Positions 28,339 through 35,800 of a DNA stretch of 35,800 bases are shown in pieces (positions within the stretch are counted from its first letter, which is position 1; every line of letters starts with the position of its first letter). This DNA is from Solirubrobacterales bacterium (GTDB lineage: Bacteria > Actinomycetota > Thermoleophilia > Solirubrobacterales > Solirubrobacteraceae). The stretch lies in the NCBI GenBank assembly GCA_019240655.1, contig JAFAXX010000077.1:1-35800 (forward strand), written 5' to 3'. Both the position numbers and the translations under genes were made by a program. The notes under the pieces were generated by a model. It saw only the letters and a program-made list of their open reading frames with translations. It made no database searches and was not told the origin of the DNA.

Positions 28339-29983
28339 GGTCGAGGCGCTCGGCCAGGCGCGAGGCCAGCGCCATGATCGTGATCGCCGGGTTGGCCGAC
28401 CCCTGGGTCGGCATAACGCTCCCGTCGGCGAGGAACAGGTTCGGCACCTCCCACGCCCGGTGGTCGGAGTCGACCACGCTGCGCTCCGGATCGGAGCCCA
28501 TCCGGCAGCCGCCGACCAGGTGGGCATAGCGGTCGGTGATGAGCGTGTCCTGGGCGCCGCCCGCCTCGTAGATGTCCTTCAGGGTCTGCTTGGCGAAGGC
28601 GATGTTCTTGCGGTCGTTCTCGCACTGGGAGTAATCCATCCGGGCCACCGGGATACCGTTCTGATCCTTGACCTCGCTCGACACCGTGACTCGGTTCTCG
28701 GGCAGTGGCAGCAGCTCGCACAGCACCCCGAGCGTGTACCAGTGGTTGTAGTCGCGCATGTACGCGCGCAGCGCCTGCCCCCAGTGGCCGTGGCCGAGCA
28801 CGTGCTGGGCGTGCTCGATCGGCAGCGGGCCAACGGTCTGGATCGCGAAGCCGCGCACGAACCCGCGAGCCGGGTCGGTCTCGTAGAACTGCTCGGAGGA
28901 GATCTCGGGCGGGGGCATCTTGTACATCCGGGCCTCCTCGGGGAAGCGCGCCGCGACGTGCGGCGCCCCCTGGACCATCACGCACCGGCCGACCTGGTCG
29001 TTCTGGTTGGCCAGGCCGTGGGGGAAGCGCTTCGAGGTCGAGTTGAGCAGGAGCCGCGGGGTCTCGATCGAGTAGCCGGCCACCGCCACGGCGTCGGCCC
29101 ACTGCATCCGCTCGCTGCCGTCGTGGATGTAGCGCACGCCGGTGACCCGGCCGCTCGCGTCGTCGAGCTCGACCGCGGTGACCATGCAGTCGGCCCGGAT
29201 CTCCGCCCCGTGCGCGATCGCGTCGGGGATGTGCGTGACCAGCGGTGAAGCCTTGGCGTTGACCTTGCAGCCCTGCAGGCAGAAGCCGCGGTAGATGCAG
29301 TGCGGCCGGTTGCCGAACGACCCGTTGGTGATTCCCACGGGGCCCACCTTCATCATGATCCCGAGCTTCTCGGCGCCGCCGACCGCTGCCTCCGCGCCGC
29401 CGGCGATCGGATGGGGGGTGTGCGGGTAGCGGTGCGGGTCGCCCCACGGCCAGTAGTCGCCCGAGACGGGAAGCTCGAGCTCGAGCCGCTCGTAGTGGCG
29501 CTTCAGCTCCCAGTAGGAGATCGGCCAGTCCTCCCCCACCCCGTCGCGGGTTCTGACCTCGAAGTCGGAGGGGTGAAAGCGGGGACAGTAGCCGGCGTAG
29601 TGGACCATCGAGCCGCCGACGCCGTGGCCGGAGTTGTTCTTGCCGAGCTCGACCGGGTCCTCGCCGCCGGTGATGCGCTCGTCGGTCCAGTAGAGCCGGT
29701 GAGAGCCCGCCTCGTCGGAGACCCAGTCCTCGTCGGGGTCCCAGAACGGCCCGGACTCGAGCACGACCACCTTCCACCCGCGGCGGGCCAGCCGCTGGGC
29801 CAGCGTGCCGCCGCCGGCGCCGGCGCCTACGATCACCAGGTCGACGGCATGCGAGTCGTCGTAGCGGGCCATCCGCTCGGTCGAGACGGCGCGGCGATGG
29901 ACGTCGAGCAGGAAGGCCGAGTCGTTCTCGGGCGGGCGCAGCGCGCCCCGGAGAAGCGTCCTGACCTCGTGCGCGCGGCTCAT
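28217..29983 (-). CDS. GMC-family FAD dehydrogenase (gluconate 2-dehydrogenase large-subunit-like)
   Basis: The 588-residue flavoprotein has the FAD-binding 'LVIVGAGAGGGTLAQRLARR' (49-68), 'ELGKNNSGHGVGGSMVHYAG', a cysteine-rich 'YRGFCLQGCK' and the C-terminal 'HLVGGCRMG' and 'FLADGSVMPTQGSANPA' with the active-site region. Together with the subunit-3-like protein just upstream it resembles gluconate/2-keto-sugar-acid dehydrogenases that pass electrons to the respiratory chain. No signal peptide is seen. ATG 29983 overlaps the preceding stop (ATGA). After 'ASRLAERLDLKRLDG' the last 35 residues are Arg/Pro-rich and lie antisense to udgX, suggesting loss of an earlier stop. Confidence 0.9.
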   Translation of the reverse strand: MSRAHEVRTLLRGALRPPENDSAFLLDVHRRAVSTERMARYDDSHAVDLVIVGAGAGGGTLAQRLARRGWKVVVLESGPFWDPDEDWVSDEAGSHRLYWTDERITGGEDPVELGKNNSGHGVGGSMVHYAGYCPRFHPSDFEVRTRDGVGEDWPISYWELKRHYERLELELPVSGDYWPWGDPHRYPHTPHPIAGGAEAAVGGAEKLGIMMKVGPVGITNGSFGNRPHCIYRGFCLQGCKVNAKASPLVTHIPDAIAHGAEIRADCMVTAVELDDASGRVTGVRYIHDGSERMQWADAVAVAGYSIETPRLLLNSTSKRFPHGLANQNDQVGRCVMVQGAPHVAARFPEEARMYKMPPPEISSEQFYETDPARGFVRGFAIQTVGPLPIEHAQHVLGHGHWGQALRAYMRDYNHWYTLGVLCELLPLPENRVTVSSEVKDQNGIPVARMDYSQCENDRKNIAFAKQTLKDIYEAGGAQDTLITDRYAHLVGGCRMGSDPERSVVDSDHRAWEVPNLFLADGSVMPTQGSANPAITIMALASRLAERLDLKRLDGRSASSRRFPGRRRTAPSPPRDPRPLRAGSRTDGS

Positions 29984-30705
29984 CCCTGGGTGTCCTTCAC
30001 CGGATCGCGCTCGAACGCCGGTGCGCCCTCCCAGCTCTCGCGCTGCCCGAGCCCGAAGCGGGCGTAGCCGCGCGGGTACGCGGGGCCGCCGAAGCCGATC
30101 TCGTTCCACGCCCACGGGTGCGAATAGAAGGCGCTGAGGATCGCGCGCGTCACCACCTTCCAGGTCCTGGACGGCGGCAGCTCATCCCACACCTCGCCGT
30201 GTAGCTCGCCGTGGGCCAGAGCGTCGATCACCTTCCGCTGCACCTCCTCGGAGGCGTCGACGAAGTTCGGGCAGCCGTGCTGTCGCGCGGCGGCGTCGAG
30301 GCCCCGGGGCAGGCGCCGCCAGGTCTCCCGGTCGTCGGGCATGTCGGCATAGCGGAAGCCGTCGAGCTCGCCGGCGAACAGCTTGGCGTCGACCATGTTC
30401 AGCACCGGGATCTTGGGCTCGCGGTCCTGGGCCAGCACGAGGTCGCAGAAGACCTGCACCGTGGCCGCCTCGGCGCCGGTGAAGAAGCGGATCGGCGGCG
30501 GCTTCTCGACCCGCTCGAAGACCATCCGCCGGGTCACCGGGTCCCAGTGGTCGGCCTCGTCGAGCACGTTGTAGTCCGGGTAGCGGCCATGCATCTGCGG
30601 TGTGACCCCGTTGCGCTGGCGCGGGAGCTCCTCGGGAGAGGGCGGTCGGCCCTCGGGGCGGAGGTTCGGCAGGTGCTCGGCCCGCCGGAAGTCGTAGGCC
30701 GGCAT
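29980..30705 (-). CDS. Gluconate 2-dehydrogenase subunit 3-like protein
   Basis: The 241-residue protein matches the small-subunit family PF13618 by pattern: 'IRFFTGAEAATVQVFCDLVL', 'PVLNMVDAKL' and 'FVDASEEVQRKVIDALAHGE' followed by 'AILSAFYSHPWAWNEIGFGG'. Family members pair with a GMC flavoprotein and usually carry a Tat signal. Here the N-terminus ('MPAYDFRRAEHLPNLRPEGR') shows no hydrophobic core, so the complex probably stays on the cytoplasmic side. Start and stop both overlap the neighbours (TGATG and ATGA), indicating tight coupling with the membrane protein and the GMC enzyme. No cytochrome c subunit is present. Confidence 0.82.
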   Translation of the reverse strand: MPAYDFRRAEHLPNLRPEGRPPSPEELPRQRNGVTPQMHGRYPDYNVLDEADHWDPVTRRMVFERVEKPPPIRFFTGAEAATVQVFCDLVLAQDREPKIPVLNMVDAKLFAGELDGFRYADMPDDRETWRRLPRGLDAAARQHGCPNFVDASEEVQRKVIDALAHGELHGEVWDELPPSRTWKVVTRAILSAFYSHPWAWNEIGFGGPAYPRGYARFGLGQRESWEGAPAFERDPVKDTQG

Positions 30706-31172
30706 CAGCGCTCGCGCCCGAACGCCGCGGCCGCCAGTCCCATCCCCCCGACCATCGCCAGCGACCCCGGCGCCAGCAGGGGCGGTCCCATCACGACGTT
30801 GAACAGCGGCTCGTCGAAGCCGCCGGGCTTGCGGGCCACCCCGCGCACGTGAGTGATCACGCCGATGAGCCCGTCCAGGCAGTAGAGCGCCGAGAGCACC
30901 GGCAGCCACGTCTTCGCCGCCCGTTCCGAGCAGAACCCGGCGACGCCGGCCGCGGTGAGCGCCGGCGAGAGCGCCACCGGCGTCCACATCCACTTGTCGC
31001 CGAACGAGCCGCGGAAGTGCTCGAAGTAGACCTCGAGGCCCAGGGGCAGCGCGCTCGCCGCGGTCGCGGCGGCCAGTGTGCGCTGCATCCGGCCCGAGCG
31101 CACGTTGCGCCACCACCGGCCGGTGGCTCGCTCCGGCGGCGTGGTCCGGCGAATCGGCAGGCTAAGCCGCAT
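30705..31172 (-). CDS. Small integral membrane protein of the GMC operon
   Basis: The 155-residue protein has a basic N-terminus ('RRTTPPERATGRWWRNVRSG') and about four hydrophobic helices, around 'AAATAASALPLGLEVYF', 'WTPVALSPALTAAGVAGF', 'WLPVLSALYCLDGLIGVI' and 'LLAPGSLAMVGGMGLAAAA'. I recognise no named family and see no heme-binding CxxCH. Its place between the enolase and the subunit-3/GMC pair, with 11-nt and 1-nt overlaps, suggests it anchors that dehydrogenase to the membrane in place of the usual cytochrome. That role is inference. Confidence 0.75.
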   Translation of the reverse strand: MRLSLPIRRTTPPERATGRWWRNVRSGRMQRTLAAATAASALPLGLEVYFEHFRGSFGDKWMWTPVALSPALTAAGVAGFCSERAAKTWLPVLSALYCLDGLIGVITHVRGVARKPGGFDEPLFNVVMGPPLLAPGSLAMVGGMGLAAAAFGRER

Positions 31173-32277
31173 ATCGCTCGGCCTCCTTTGGCTTGAGCTC
31201 GAGCCCGTTGCCCGGGCGATCCAGGTCAGGCCAGAGCGCCCCGTCGCGCGGCTCGACGACGCCGTCGAACAGCAGGTGCTCGATCCGCACGTGGTCGTGG
31301 AAGTACTCCAGGTGGACGAGCTGCTGGAGCGCCAGCCCCGGATGCAGGTGGATCGCCGGACCGCAGTGCAGCGAGAGCGGCACGGAGTGCGCCCGGCACA
31401 GGCCGTCCACCCGCAGGAGCTCGGTGATCCCGGCGCAGCGCGTCACGTCGGCCTGAAGCACGTCGACCGCGCCGGCGTCGAGCATGCGCAGGAAGTACGG
31501 CGCGGCATAGCCGTACTCGCCGGCGGCGATCGCCATCCCGGCCGGCGCCCGGTCCCGCAGCAGCCGCAGTCCCGGGAGATCATCCGAAGAGACCGGCTCC
31601 TCGAACCAGCTGACGTCGGCGTCGGCCCGGAAGCGCGCGGCCAGCGCCAGGGCCTGCTTGCGCGCGTAGCCGCCGTTGGCGTCGACGAACAGCTCCACGT
31701 TCGGGCCGACCGTCTCCCGGGCGGCGATCACCCGGCCGGGATCCTCGGCGGGCGAGGAGCCGACCTTCATCTTGACCCGAGGAATCCCCTGCTGCGCCCA
31801 GCCGCCGAGCTGCTCGGTCAGGCGCGCGAGGGGATACGCGGTGAAGCCGCCGGAGCCGTACACGGGCACCGACTCGTTGGCCATGCCGAGCAGCTTGCAC
31901 AGCGGCAGCCCGAGCAGCCTCGCCTTGAGGTCCCACAGCGCGAGGTCGACCGCGGCGATCGCCATCGAGGAGATCCCCGGGCGGCCGGAGTTCCGGATCG
32001 CCCCCACCATCGCCATCCAGGCCGCCTGCGGGCTCAACGCTTCGCGGCCGCGGACCACGCCGGCCAGCTTGGACTCGATCAGCTTCGCTGTGGCCAGATC
32101 GGCGTAGGTATAGCCGACGCCGGTCTCGCCGCCGGCGCCGGCGTGGACAACGACGATCGTCGTCGAGTCCCAGGACAGGGTGCCGTCGGCCTCCGGGGCG
32201 TCGGTGGGGACGGTGTAGGCGCGGACCTCGAGCTCGTCGACAGAAGCCTCGAGCCGAGAGGCGACGGCACTCGTCAT
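31162..32277 (-). CDS. Mandelate racemase-type enolase superfamily enzyme
   Basis: The 371-residue enzyme has an enolase-superfamily barrel with K169-x-K171 in 'PRVKMKVGS', metal ligands D199 ('FVDANGG'), E226 ('WFEEPVS') and E254 ('AAGEYGY'), and the D277/H304 dyad ('LQADVTRCAG', 'LSLHCGPA'). KxK plus a His/Asp dyad marks the mandelate-racemase subgroup. Many members are sugar-acid dehydratases, but the exact substrate is not readable. The ATG at 32277 overlaps the TPP-enzyme stop as ATGA. Its stop lies inside the next gene (11-nt overlap). A sugar-acid substrate would suit the GMC/subunit-3 pair in the same operon. Confidence 0.9.
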   Translation of the reverse strand: MTSAVASRLEASVDELEVRAYTVPTDAPEADGTLSWDSTTIVVVHAGAGGETGVGYTYADLATAKLIESKLAGVVRGREALSPQAAWMAMVGAIRNSGRPGISSMAIAAVDLALWDLKARLLGLPLCKLLGMANESVPVYGSGGFTAYPLARLTEQLGGWAQQGIPRVKMKVGSSPAEDPGRVIAARETVGPNVELFVDANGGYARKQALALAARFRADADVSWFEEPVSSDDLPGLRLLRDRAPAGMAIAAGEYGYAAPYFLRMLDAGAVDVLQADVTRCAGITELLRVDGLCRAHSVPLSLHCGPAIHLHPGLALQQLVHLEYFHDHVRIEHLLFDGVVEPRDGALWPDLDRPGNGLELKPKEAERYAA

Positions 32278-34067
32278 CGGCCCGGAAGGAACTCTTCGAC
32301 CTTCTGCTTGAACGACTGCTTGACGATGTCCCGGGCGTTCGGGTCGCCTTTGATGAGCGCCGAGCCGAGCGCCTTGGCCTGCTCGATCGTGATGTGCGGC
32401 GGCAGCGGCGGCACCTCGGGGTCGGTCACGGCCTCGAGCACGACCGGTCGGTCGGCGGCCAGAGCCTGATCCCAGGCGGCGCCGACCTGGTCGGGCGCGT
32501 CGACCCGGATGCCCCTGAGTCCGACCAGCTCGGCGTACTGGGCATAGGGGAAGTCGGGCAGGTCCTGGGAGCCCTCGAATTTCGGATCGCCCTCCATCGC
32601 CCGCTGCTCCCAGGTGACCTGGTTCAGGTCCCGGTTGTGGATCACGAGGATGAACAGGCGCTGGTCGGCCCACTGATGGCGGTACTTGGCGATAGTGATC
32701 AGCTCGTTCAGGCCGTTCATCTGCATCGCACCGTCGCCGACGAGCGCAAACACGGGGCGGTGCGGATGCGCGAACTTGGCCGCGATCGCGTACGGGACGC
32801 CGGGGCCCATGGTGGCCAGCGTGCCGGACAGCGAACCCATCATGCCCTCGCGGATCTTGATGTCCCGCGCGTACCAGTTCGCCGCCGACCCGGAGTCCGA
32901 GGTGAGGATGGCGCCGTCGGGCAGGCGCTTGGATAGCTCGTGGAAGACCAGCTGGGGATTGATCGGGTTGGCCGACATCTGCGCCCGCTGCTCGATCAGG
33001 TTCCACCACTCGCGCACCCCGCCCTCGATCTGCTCGCGCCAGGAGCGATCCTGCTTGCGCTCGAGCCGCGGCAGCAGCGCGCGCAGCGTCTCGGCGCTGT
33101 CGCCGATCAGGTTGACCTCCATCGGGTAGCGGATCCCGATCATCTTGCCGTCGTGGTCGATCTGGACGCCCCGGGCCTGCCCCTCCTCGGGCAGGAACTC
33201 CGAGTACGGGAAGCTCGAGCCGACCATCAGCAGCGTGTCGCACTCCATCATCAGGTCCCAGCTCGGCTTAGTCCCCAGCAGGCCGATCGAGCCGGTCACG
33301 AACGGCAGGTCGTCGGGCAGGGCGGCCTTGCCGAGCAGCGCCTTGGCCACGCCGGCGCCCAGCGTCTCGGCCACCTCGACCACCTCGCGACTCGCGTGCA
33401 GCGCGCCCGCCCCGACCAGCATGGCCACCTTCTGGCCGGCGTTGAGCACCGCCGCCGCGCGGTCGAGGTCGGCCTCGGCGGGGACGATCCGCGGCGCCAC
33501 GTAGCCCGGGCCCGAGTGCACCGTGCCGTGGGCGTGCGGCGGCTCGGGTACCGCCTCGGCTTCCTGGACGTCGTTGGGGATGATGATCGCGGTCACGGTG
33601 CGCTCGGCCAGCGCGATCCGCATCGCCCGGTCGATCAGATGGCGAATCTGGGTGGGCGACATCGCGACCTCGACGAACTCGTGGGCCACGTCCTTGAACA
33701 GCGTGTTCAGGTCGACTTCCTGCTGATAGTTGCCGCCGAGTCCGGCGCGGGCCTGCTGGCCGACGATCGCCACCACCGGGTGGTGGTCAAGCTTGGCGTC
33801 GTAGAGGCCGTTCAGCAGGTGGATCGCGCCCGGGCCGCTGGTGGCCATGCAGACACCCACCTCGCCGGTGAACTTCGCGTGCGCGCAGGCCATGAACGCG
33901 GCCATCTCCTCGTGGCGCACCTGGATGAACTCGGGCCGCTCGCCGTCGCTGGAGCGCGAGAACGCGCCCATGATCCCGTTGATGCCGTCGCCCGGGTAGC
34001 CGTAGATTCGCCGCACGCCCCAGGTGCTGAGGCGGTTCAGGAGATAGTCGCCGACCGTGTCGCTCAT
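32274..34067 (-). CDS. Thiamine-pyrophosphate enzyme (pyruvate oxidase/dehydrogenase-like)
   Basis: The 597-residue protein has the three domains of the acetolactate synthase/pyruvate oxidase family. These are the Pyr domain with 'RRIYGYPGDGINGIMGAF' and the catalytic Glu in 'QVRHEEMAAFMA' (about 53), the central nucleotide-type domain, and the PP domain with the TPP-Mg motif 'FALVGDGAMQMNGLNEL' and 'IHNRDLNQVTWEQR'. It is closest in style to the PoxB-like 'TPP-requiring protein' group. It could decarboxylate a 2-keto acid, with electrons going to quinone; substrate and FAD use are not certain. It is the first gene of the five-gene operon, with a SigB/SigF-like promoter at 34119-34142 and a leader of about 40 nt. 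Confidence 0.88.
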   Translation of the reverse strand: MSDTVGDYLLNRLSTWGVRRIYGYPGDGINGIMGAFSRSSDGERPEFIQVRHEEMAAFMACAHAKFTGEVGVCMATSGPGAIHLLNGLYDAKLDHHPVVAIVGQQARAGLGGNYQQEVDLNTLFKDVAHEFVEVAMSPTQIRHLIDRAMRIALAERTVTAIIIPNDVQEAEAVPEPPHAHGTVHSGPGYVAPRIVPAEADLDRAAAVLNAGQKVAMLVGAGALHASREVVEVAETLGAGVAKALLGKAALPDDLPFVTGSIGLLGTKPSWDLMMECDTLLMVGSSFPYSEFLPEEGQARGVQIDHDGKMIGIRYPMEVNLIGDSAETLRALLPRLERKQDRSWREQIEGGVREWWNLIEQRAQMSANPINPQLVFHELSKRLPDGAILTSDSGSAANWYARDIKIREGMMGSLSGTLATMGPGVPYAIAAKFAHPHRPVFALVGDGAMQMNGLNELITIAKYRHQWADQRLFILVIHNRDLNQVTWEQRAMEGDPKFEGSQDLPDFPYAQYAELVGLRGIRVDAPDQVGAAWDQALAADRPVVLEAVTDPEVPPLPPHITIEQAKALGSALIKGDPNARDIVKQSFKQKVEEFLPGR

Positions 34068-34118
34068 CGGTCTCGCTTTCGCTTCGAGTCTGGCCGTCAG
34101 TAAGTGTCCCTGCGCAGG

Positions 34119-34142
34119 TACCCGGGCGCCAAGATCACTAAC
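34119..34142 (-). promoter_or_regulatory. SigB/SigF-like promoter of the five-gene oxidoreductase operon
   Basis: The minus strand reads GTTA (34142-34139), 15 nt, GGGTA-CC (34123-34119). Spacing and boxes match the promoter of the F420 oxidoreductase at 7476-7499. Transcription would begin near 34108, 41 nt before the ATG of the TPP enzyme. It lies just downstream of the GH15 stop on the same strand. Confidence 0.55.
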
Positions 34143-34160
34143 GGCCGAACGTCAGCGCGC

Positions 34161-35800
34161 CTACAACGCGCGTTCGACCTCGGCCAGCGCGACGGCGGCG
34201 TCGATGTGGGCGAGATGGGTCAGCGCCTGGGGAAAGTTCCCGAGCAGCTCGCCGCTTTTCGGGTCGATCTCCTCGGAGAACAGGCCGAGCTCGTTGGCCC
34301 GCGCGGTCGACTGGTCGAACACCGCCCGAGCCTCGCTCAGCCGGTCGATCCGGGCCAGGCACTCGACCAGCCAGAACGAGCAGCACAGGAACGCGCCCTC
34401 GCGTCCGGGCAGCCCGTCGTCCCGGGTGTAGCGGTAGAGCAGCCCGTCACCCGCCTCGAGCTCTTCCTGAACGGCGTCGACCGTGCGCACCATCCGCTCG
34501 TCGTCCCACGCCACGAACTCCACCGTCGGCAGCAGAAGCAGCGCGGCATCGAGCTCCGGGCGGTCGAACGCCTGCACGAAGACGCCGCGCTTGGCGTCGT
34601 AGCCGCGCTTCTCGATCGCCGCGCGAGCATCGTCCCGCGCGCGCTTCCAGCGCCGGGTGGGGGCGCGGCGCATGCACTCGTCGGCCAGCCGCAGCCCCCG
34701 GTCGAGCGCGGCCCAGCACATCACCTTGGAATGCACGAAATGCTCGGGCTCACCCGGCCACTCCCAGACGCCGTGGTCCGGCCGGGACCACTGCTCGGCG
34801 GCGTGGTCGATCAGCGAGACCAGAAAGCGCCAGTCGTCGTCGGTCGGCGAGTGGCCGCGGCGATGCCATCGCCAGGTCAGGTTGACCAGCTCCCCGTAGG
34901 CGTCGAGCTGCTGCTGGCGCGTCGCGTCGTTGCCCGAGTGCACCGGCGCGGAGCGCCGCCAGCCCTCGAGCCCGTCGAGAACCTCGCCCCGGATCCGCCG
35001 CTCGCCGCCCGCGCCGTAGAGCACCTGGAGGTCCTCGGCGTGCCCGGCCGCGGAGCGCATGACGAAGGCTCGGAACGCATCGGCCTCGCGCACGGCGCCG
35101 AGCTCGGCGAACGAACGGGAGCTGAAGCTCGCGTCGCGCACCCAGGCAAACCGGTAGTCCCAGTTGCGCTCGCCCCCCTCGACCTCGGGCAGCGACGTGG
35201 TCGGCGCGGCCACGATCGCACCCGTCGGCTCGTGGGTCAGGGCCTTCAGCACGAGCCCGGACTGGCGCGCGCTCGGCTCGTCGCGGGTGCCGAGGCTGAG
35301 CTGGGCCGCCCATTCCCGCCACCACCGCACGGTCTCCTCGAGGCGGCGATCGAGCGATTCGGCGTCTGGTTCCTCCGGCGGCCCGGCGTCGACGAGCTCG
35401 GGCGGGCAGTAGGTGAGCACCAGGCGCAAGCGCTCACCGGCGGGGACCGAGATGCGTGCCACGAGCTCGTGCGTGGGATCCTCGTGCAGCTCGGCCTCGC
35501 ACCAGACGAGCAGCGCATCGTCGCCGCCCATCGCGCTGTGCAACCGATGGCCGTGGCGGCGGATCCACGGCCGCACCTGGCCGTAGTCGAAGCGCGGCGC
35601 CACCTTCAGCTCGAGCTCGACCGCTCCCCGCACGCCCTCGACCACCCGCAGGATCTGACGGGCCGGGGTGGCCCGCGCCTCTTCGCGCACCGTGAAGCAG
35701 TCGAGGATGCGTGCCTCGCCGCCGGGGCCGTGGAGCGCGGTCTCGAGCACCAGCGAGTCATCGAGGTAGCGGCGCGTGTAGTTCCACGGGCCGTCGTCGG
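34161..35800 (-). CDS. Glycoside hydrolase family 15 (glucoamylase/trehalase-like), N-terminus beyond the window
   Basis: At least 546 codons are visible and the frame stays open to the window edge ('DGPWNYTRRYLDDSLVLETA' near the edge), so the first 50 or so residues are missing. GH15 signatures are 'NWDYRFAWVRDASF', 'LDGLEGWRRSAPVHSGNDA', 'QQQLDAYGELVNLTWRW' and the C-terminal 'GLFSEEIDPKSGELLGNFPQ' with 'ALTHLAHI', which contain the catalytic acid and base. The N-terminal beta-sandwich is partly present. Bacterial relatives hydrolyse alpha-glucans or trehalose; trehalase-like members are common in actinobacteria. No signal peptide can be judged. The stop lies about 20 nt from the promoter of the TPP-enzyme operon. 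Confidence 0.9.
   Translation of the reverse strand, partial: DDGPWNYTRRYLDDSLVLETALHGPGGEARILDCFTVREEARATPARQILRVVEGVRGAVELELKVAPRFDYGQVRPWIRRHGHRLHSAMGGDDALLVWCEAELHEDPTHELVARISVPAGERLRLVLTYCPPELVDAGPPEEPDAESLDRRLEETVRWWREWAAQLSLGTRDEPSARQSGLVLKALTHEPTGAIVAAPTTSLPEVEGGERNWDYRFAWVRDASFSSRSFAELGAVREADAFRAFVMRSAAGHAEDLQVLYGAGGERRIRGEVLDGLEGWRRSAPVHSGNDATRQQQLDAYGELVNLTWRWHRRGHSPTDDDWRFLVSLIDHAAEQWSRPDHGVWEWPGEPEHFVHSKVMCWAALDRGLRLADECMRRAPTRRWKRARDDARAAIEKRGYDAKRGVFVQAFDRPELDAALLLLPTVEFVAWDDERMVRTVDAVQEELEAGDGLLYRYTRDDGLPGREGAFLCCSFWLVECLARIDRLSEARAVFDQSTARANELGLFSEEIDPKSGELLGNFPQALTHLAHIDAAVALAEVERAL

Overview
The window is a high-GC (about 70%) bacterial chromosome segment. Gene content (PyrR-type pyr operon, an F420-family luciferase-like oxidoreductase, UdgX, cytochrome bd, many LuxR/NarL regulators) and strong G/C at third codon positions indicate an actinobacterium. 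My best guess is the Thermoleophilia (Solirubrobacterales or Gaiellales). That placement is inference from gene style and was not tested phylogenetically.

Layout. (1) 1-5.7 kb is mostly housekeeping on the minus strand: pyrR-pyrB-pyrC (pyrC cut by the left edge) behind a leader with a PyrR-binding loop next to the ribosome-binding site, then rnz with a small metallophosphoesterase, tRNA-Arg(CCG), a quinone-oxidoreductase-like gene and a HAD phosphatase. Debris of a GNAT acetyltransferase and of an LCM-family methyltransferase lies between them. (2) 5.8-9.9 kb holds an SRPBCC protein, the F420-family oxidoreductase, a DUF2294/MpsC-like protein and a long-chain acyl-CoA synthetase. (3) 10-20.8 kb is accessory: a large ATPase-LuxR regulator, two FAD monooxygenases, a NarL-type two-component system and an epoxide hydrolase, mixed with broken genes (TetR C-terminus, IS481 transposase, MMPL transporter N-terminus, PanB-like C-terminus, unidentified tails). 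(4) 20.8-23.5 kb is cydAB. (5) 23.7-28.3 kb is a run of small genes: a DHFR-like reductase, a second metallophosphoesterase, a nucleotidyltransferase, a 37-residue proline-rich protein, a Usp-like protein, DUF72 and udgX. (6) 28.2-34.1 kb is a tightly overlapping five-gene minus-strand operon: a TPP enzyme, a mandelate-racemase-type enolase, a small membrane protein, a gluconate-dehydrogenase subunit-3-like protein and a GMC dehydrogenase. A GH15 glucoamylase/trehalase-like gene runs off the right edge.

The most interesting structure is regulatory. Many genes carry the sequence GGGTA just upstream, and in several it lies 12-13 nt before the start codon, so the transcript would be leaderless. 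Four copies are preceded at exactly 15 nt by a GTTT/GGTTT-like box. That is the architecture of stress sigma factors of the SigB/SigF type. One such promoter drives the tiny proline-rich ORF (20 of 37 residues Pro), divergently from the Usp-like gene, and another drives the five-gene oxidoreductase operon. I therefore see a candidate general-stress regulon scattered through the window, containing an undescribed small protein.

All statements come from reading the sequence and from family knowledge. No database search or folding program was run.
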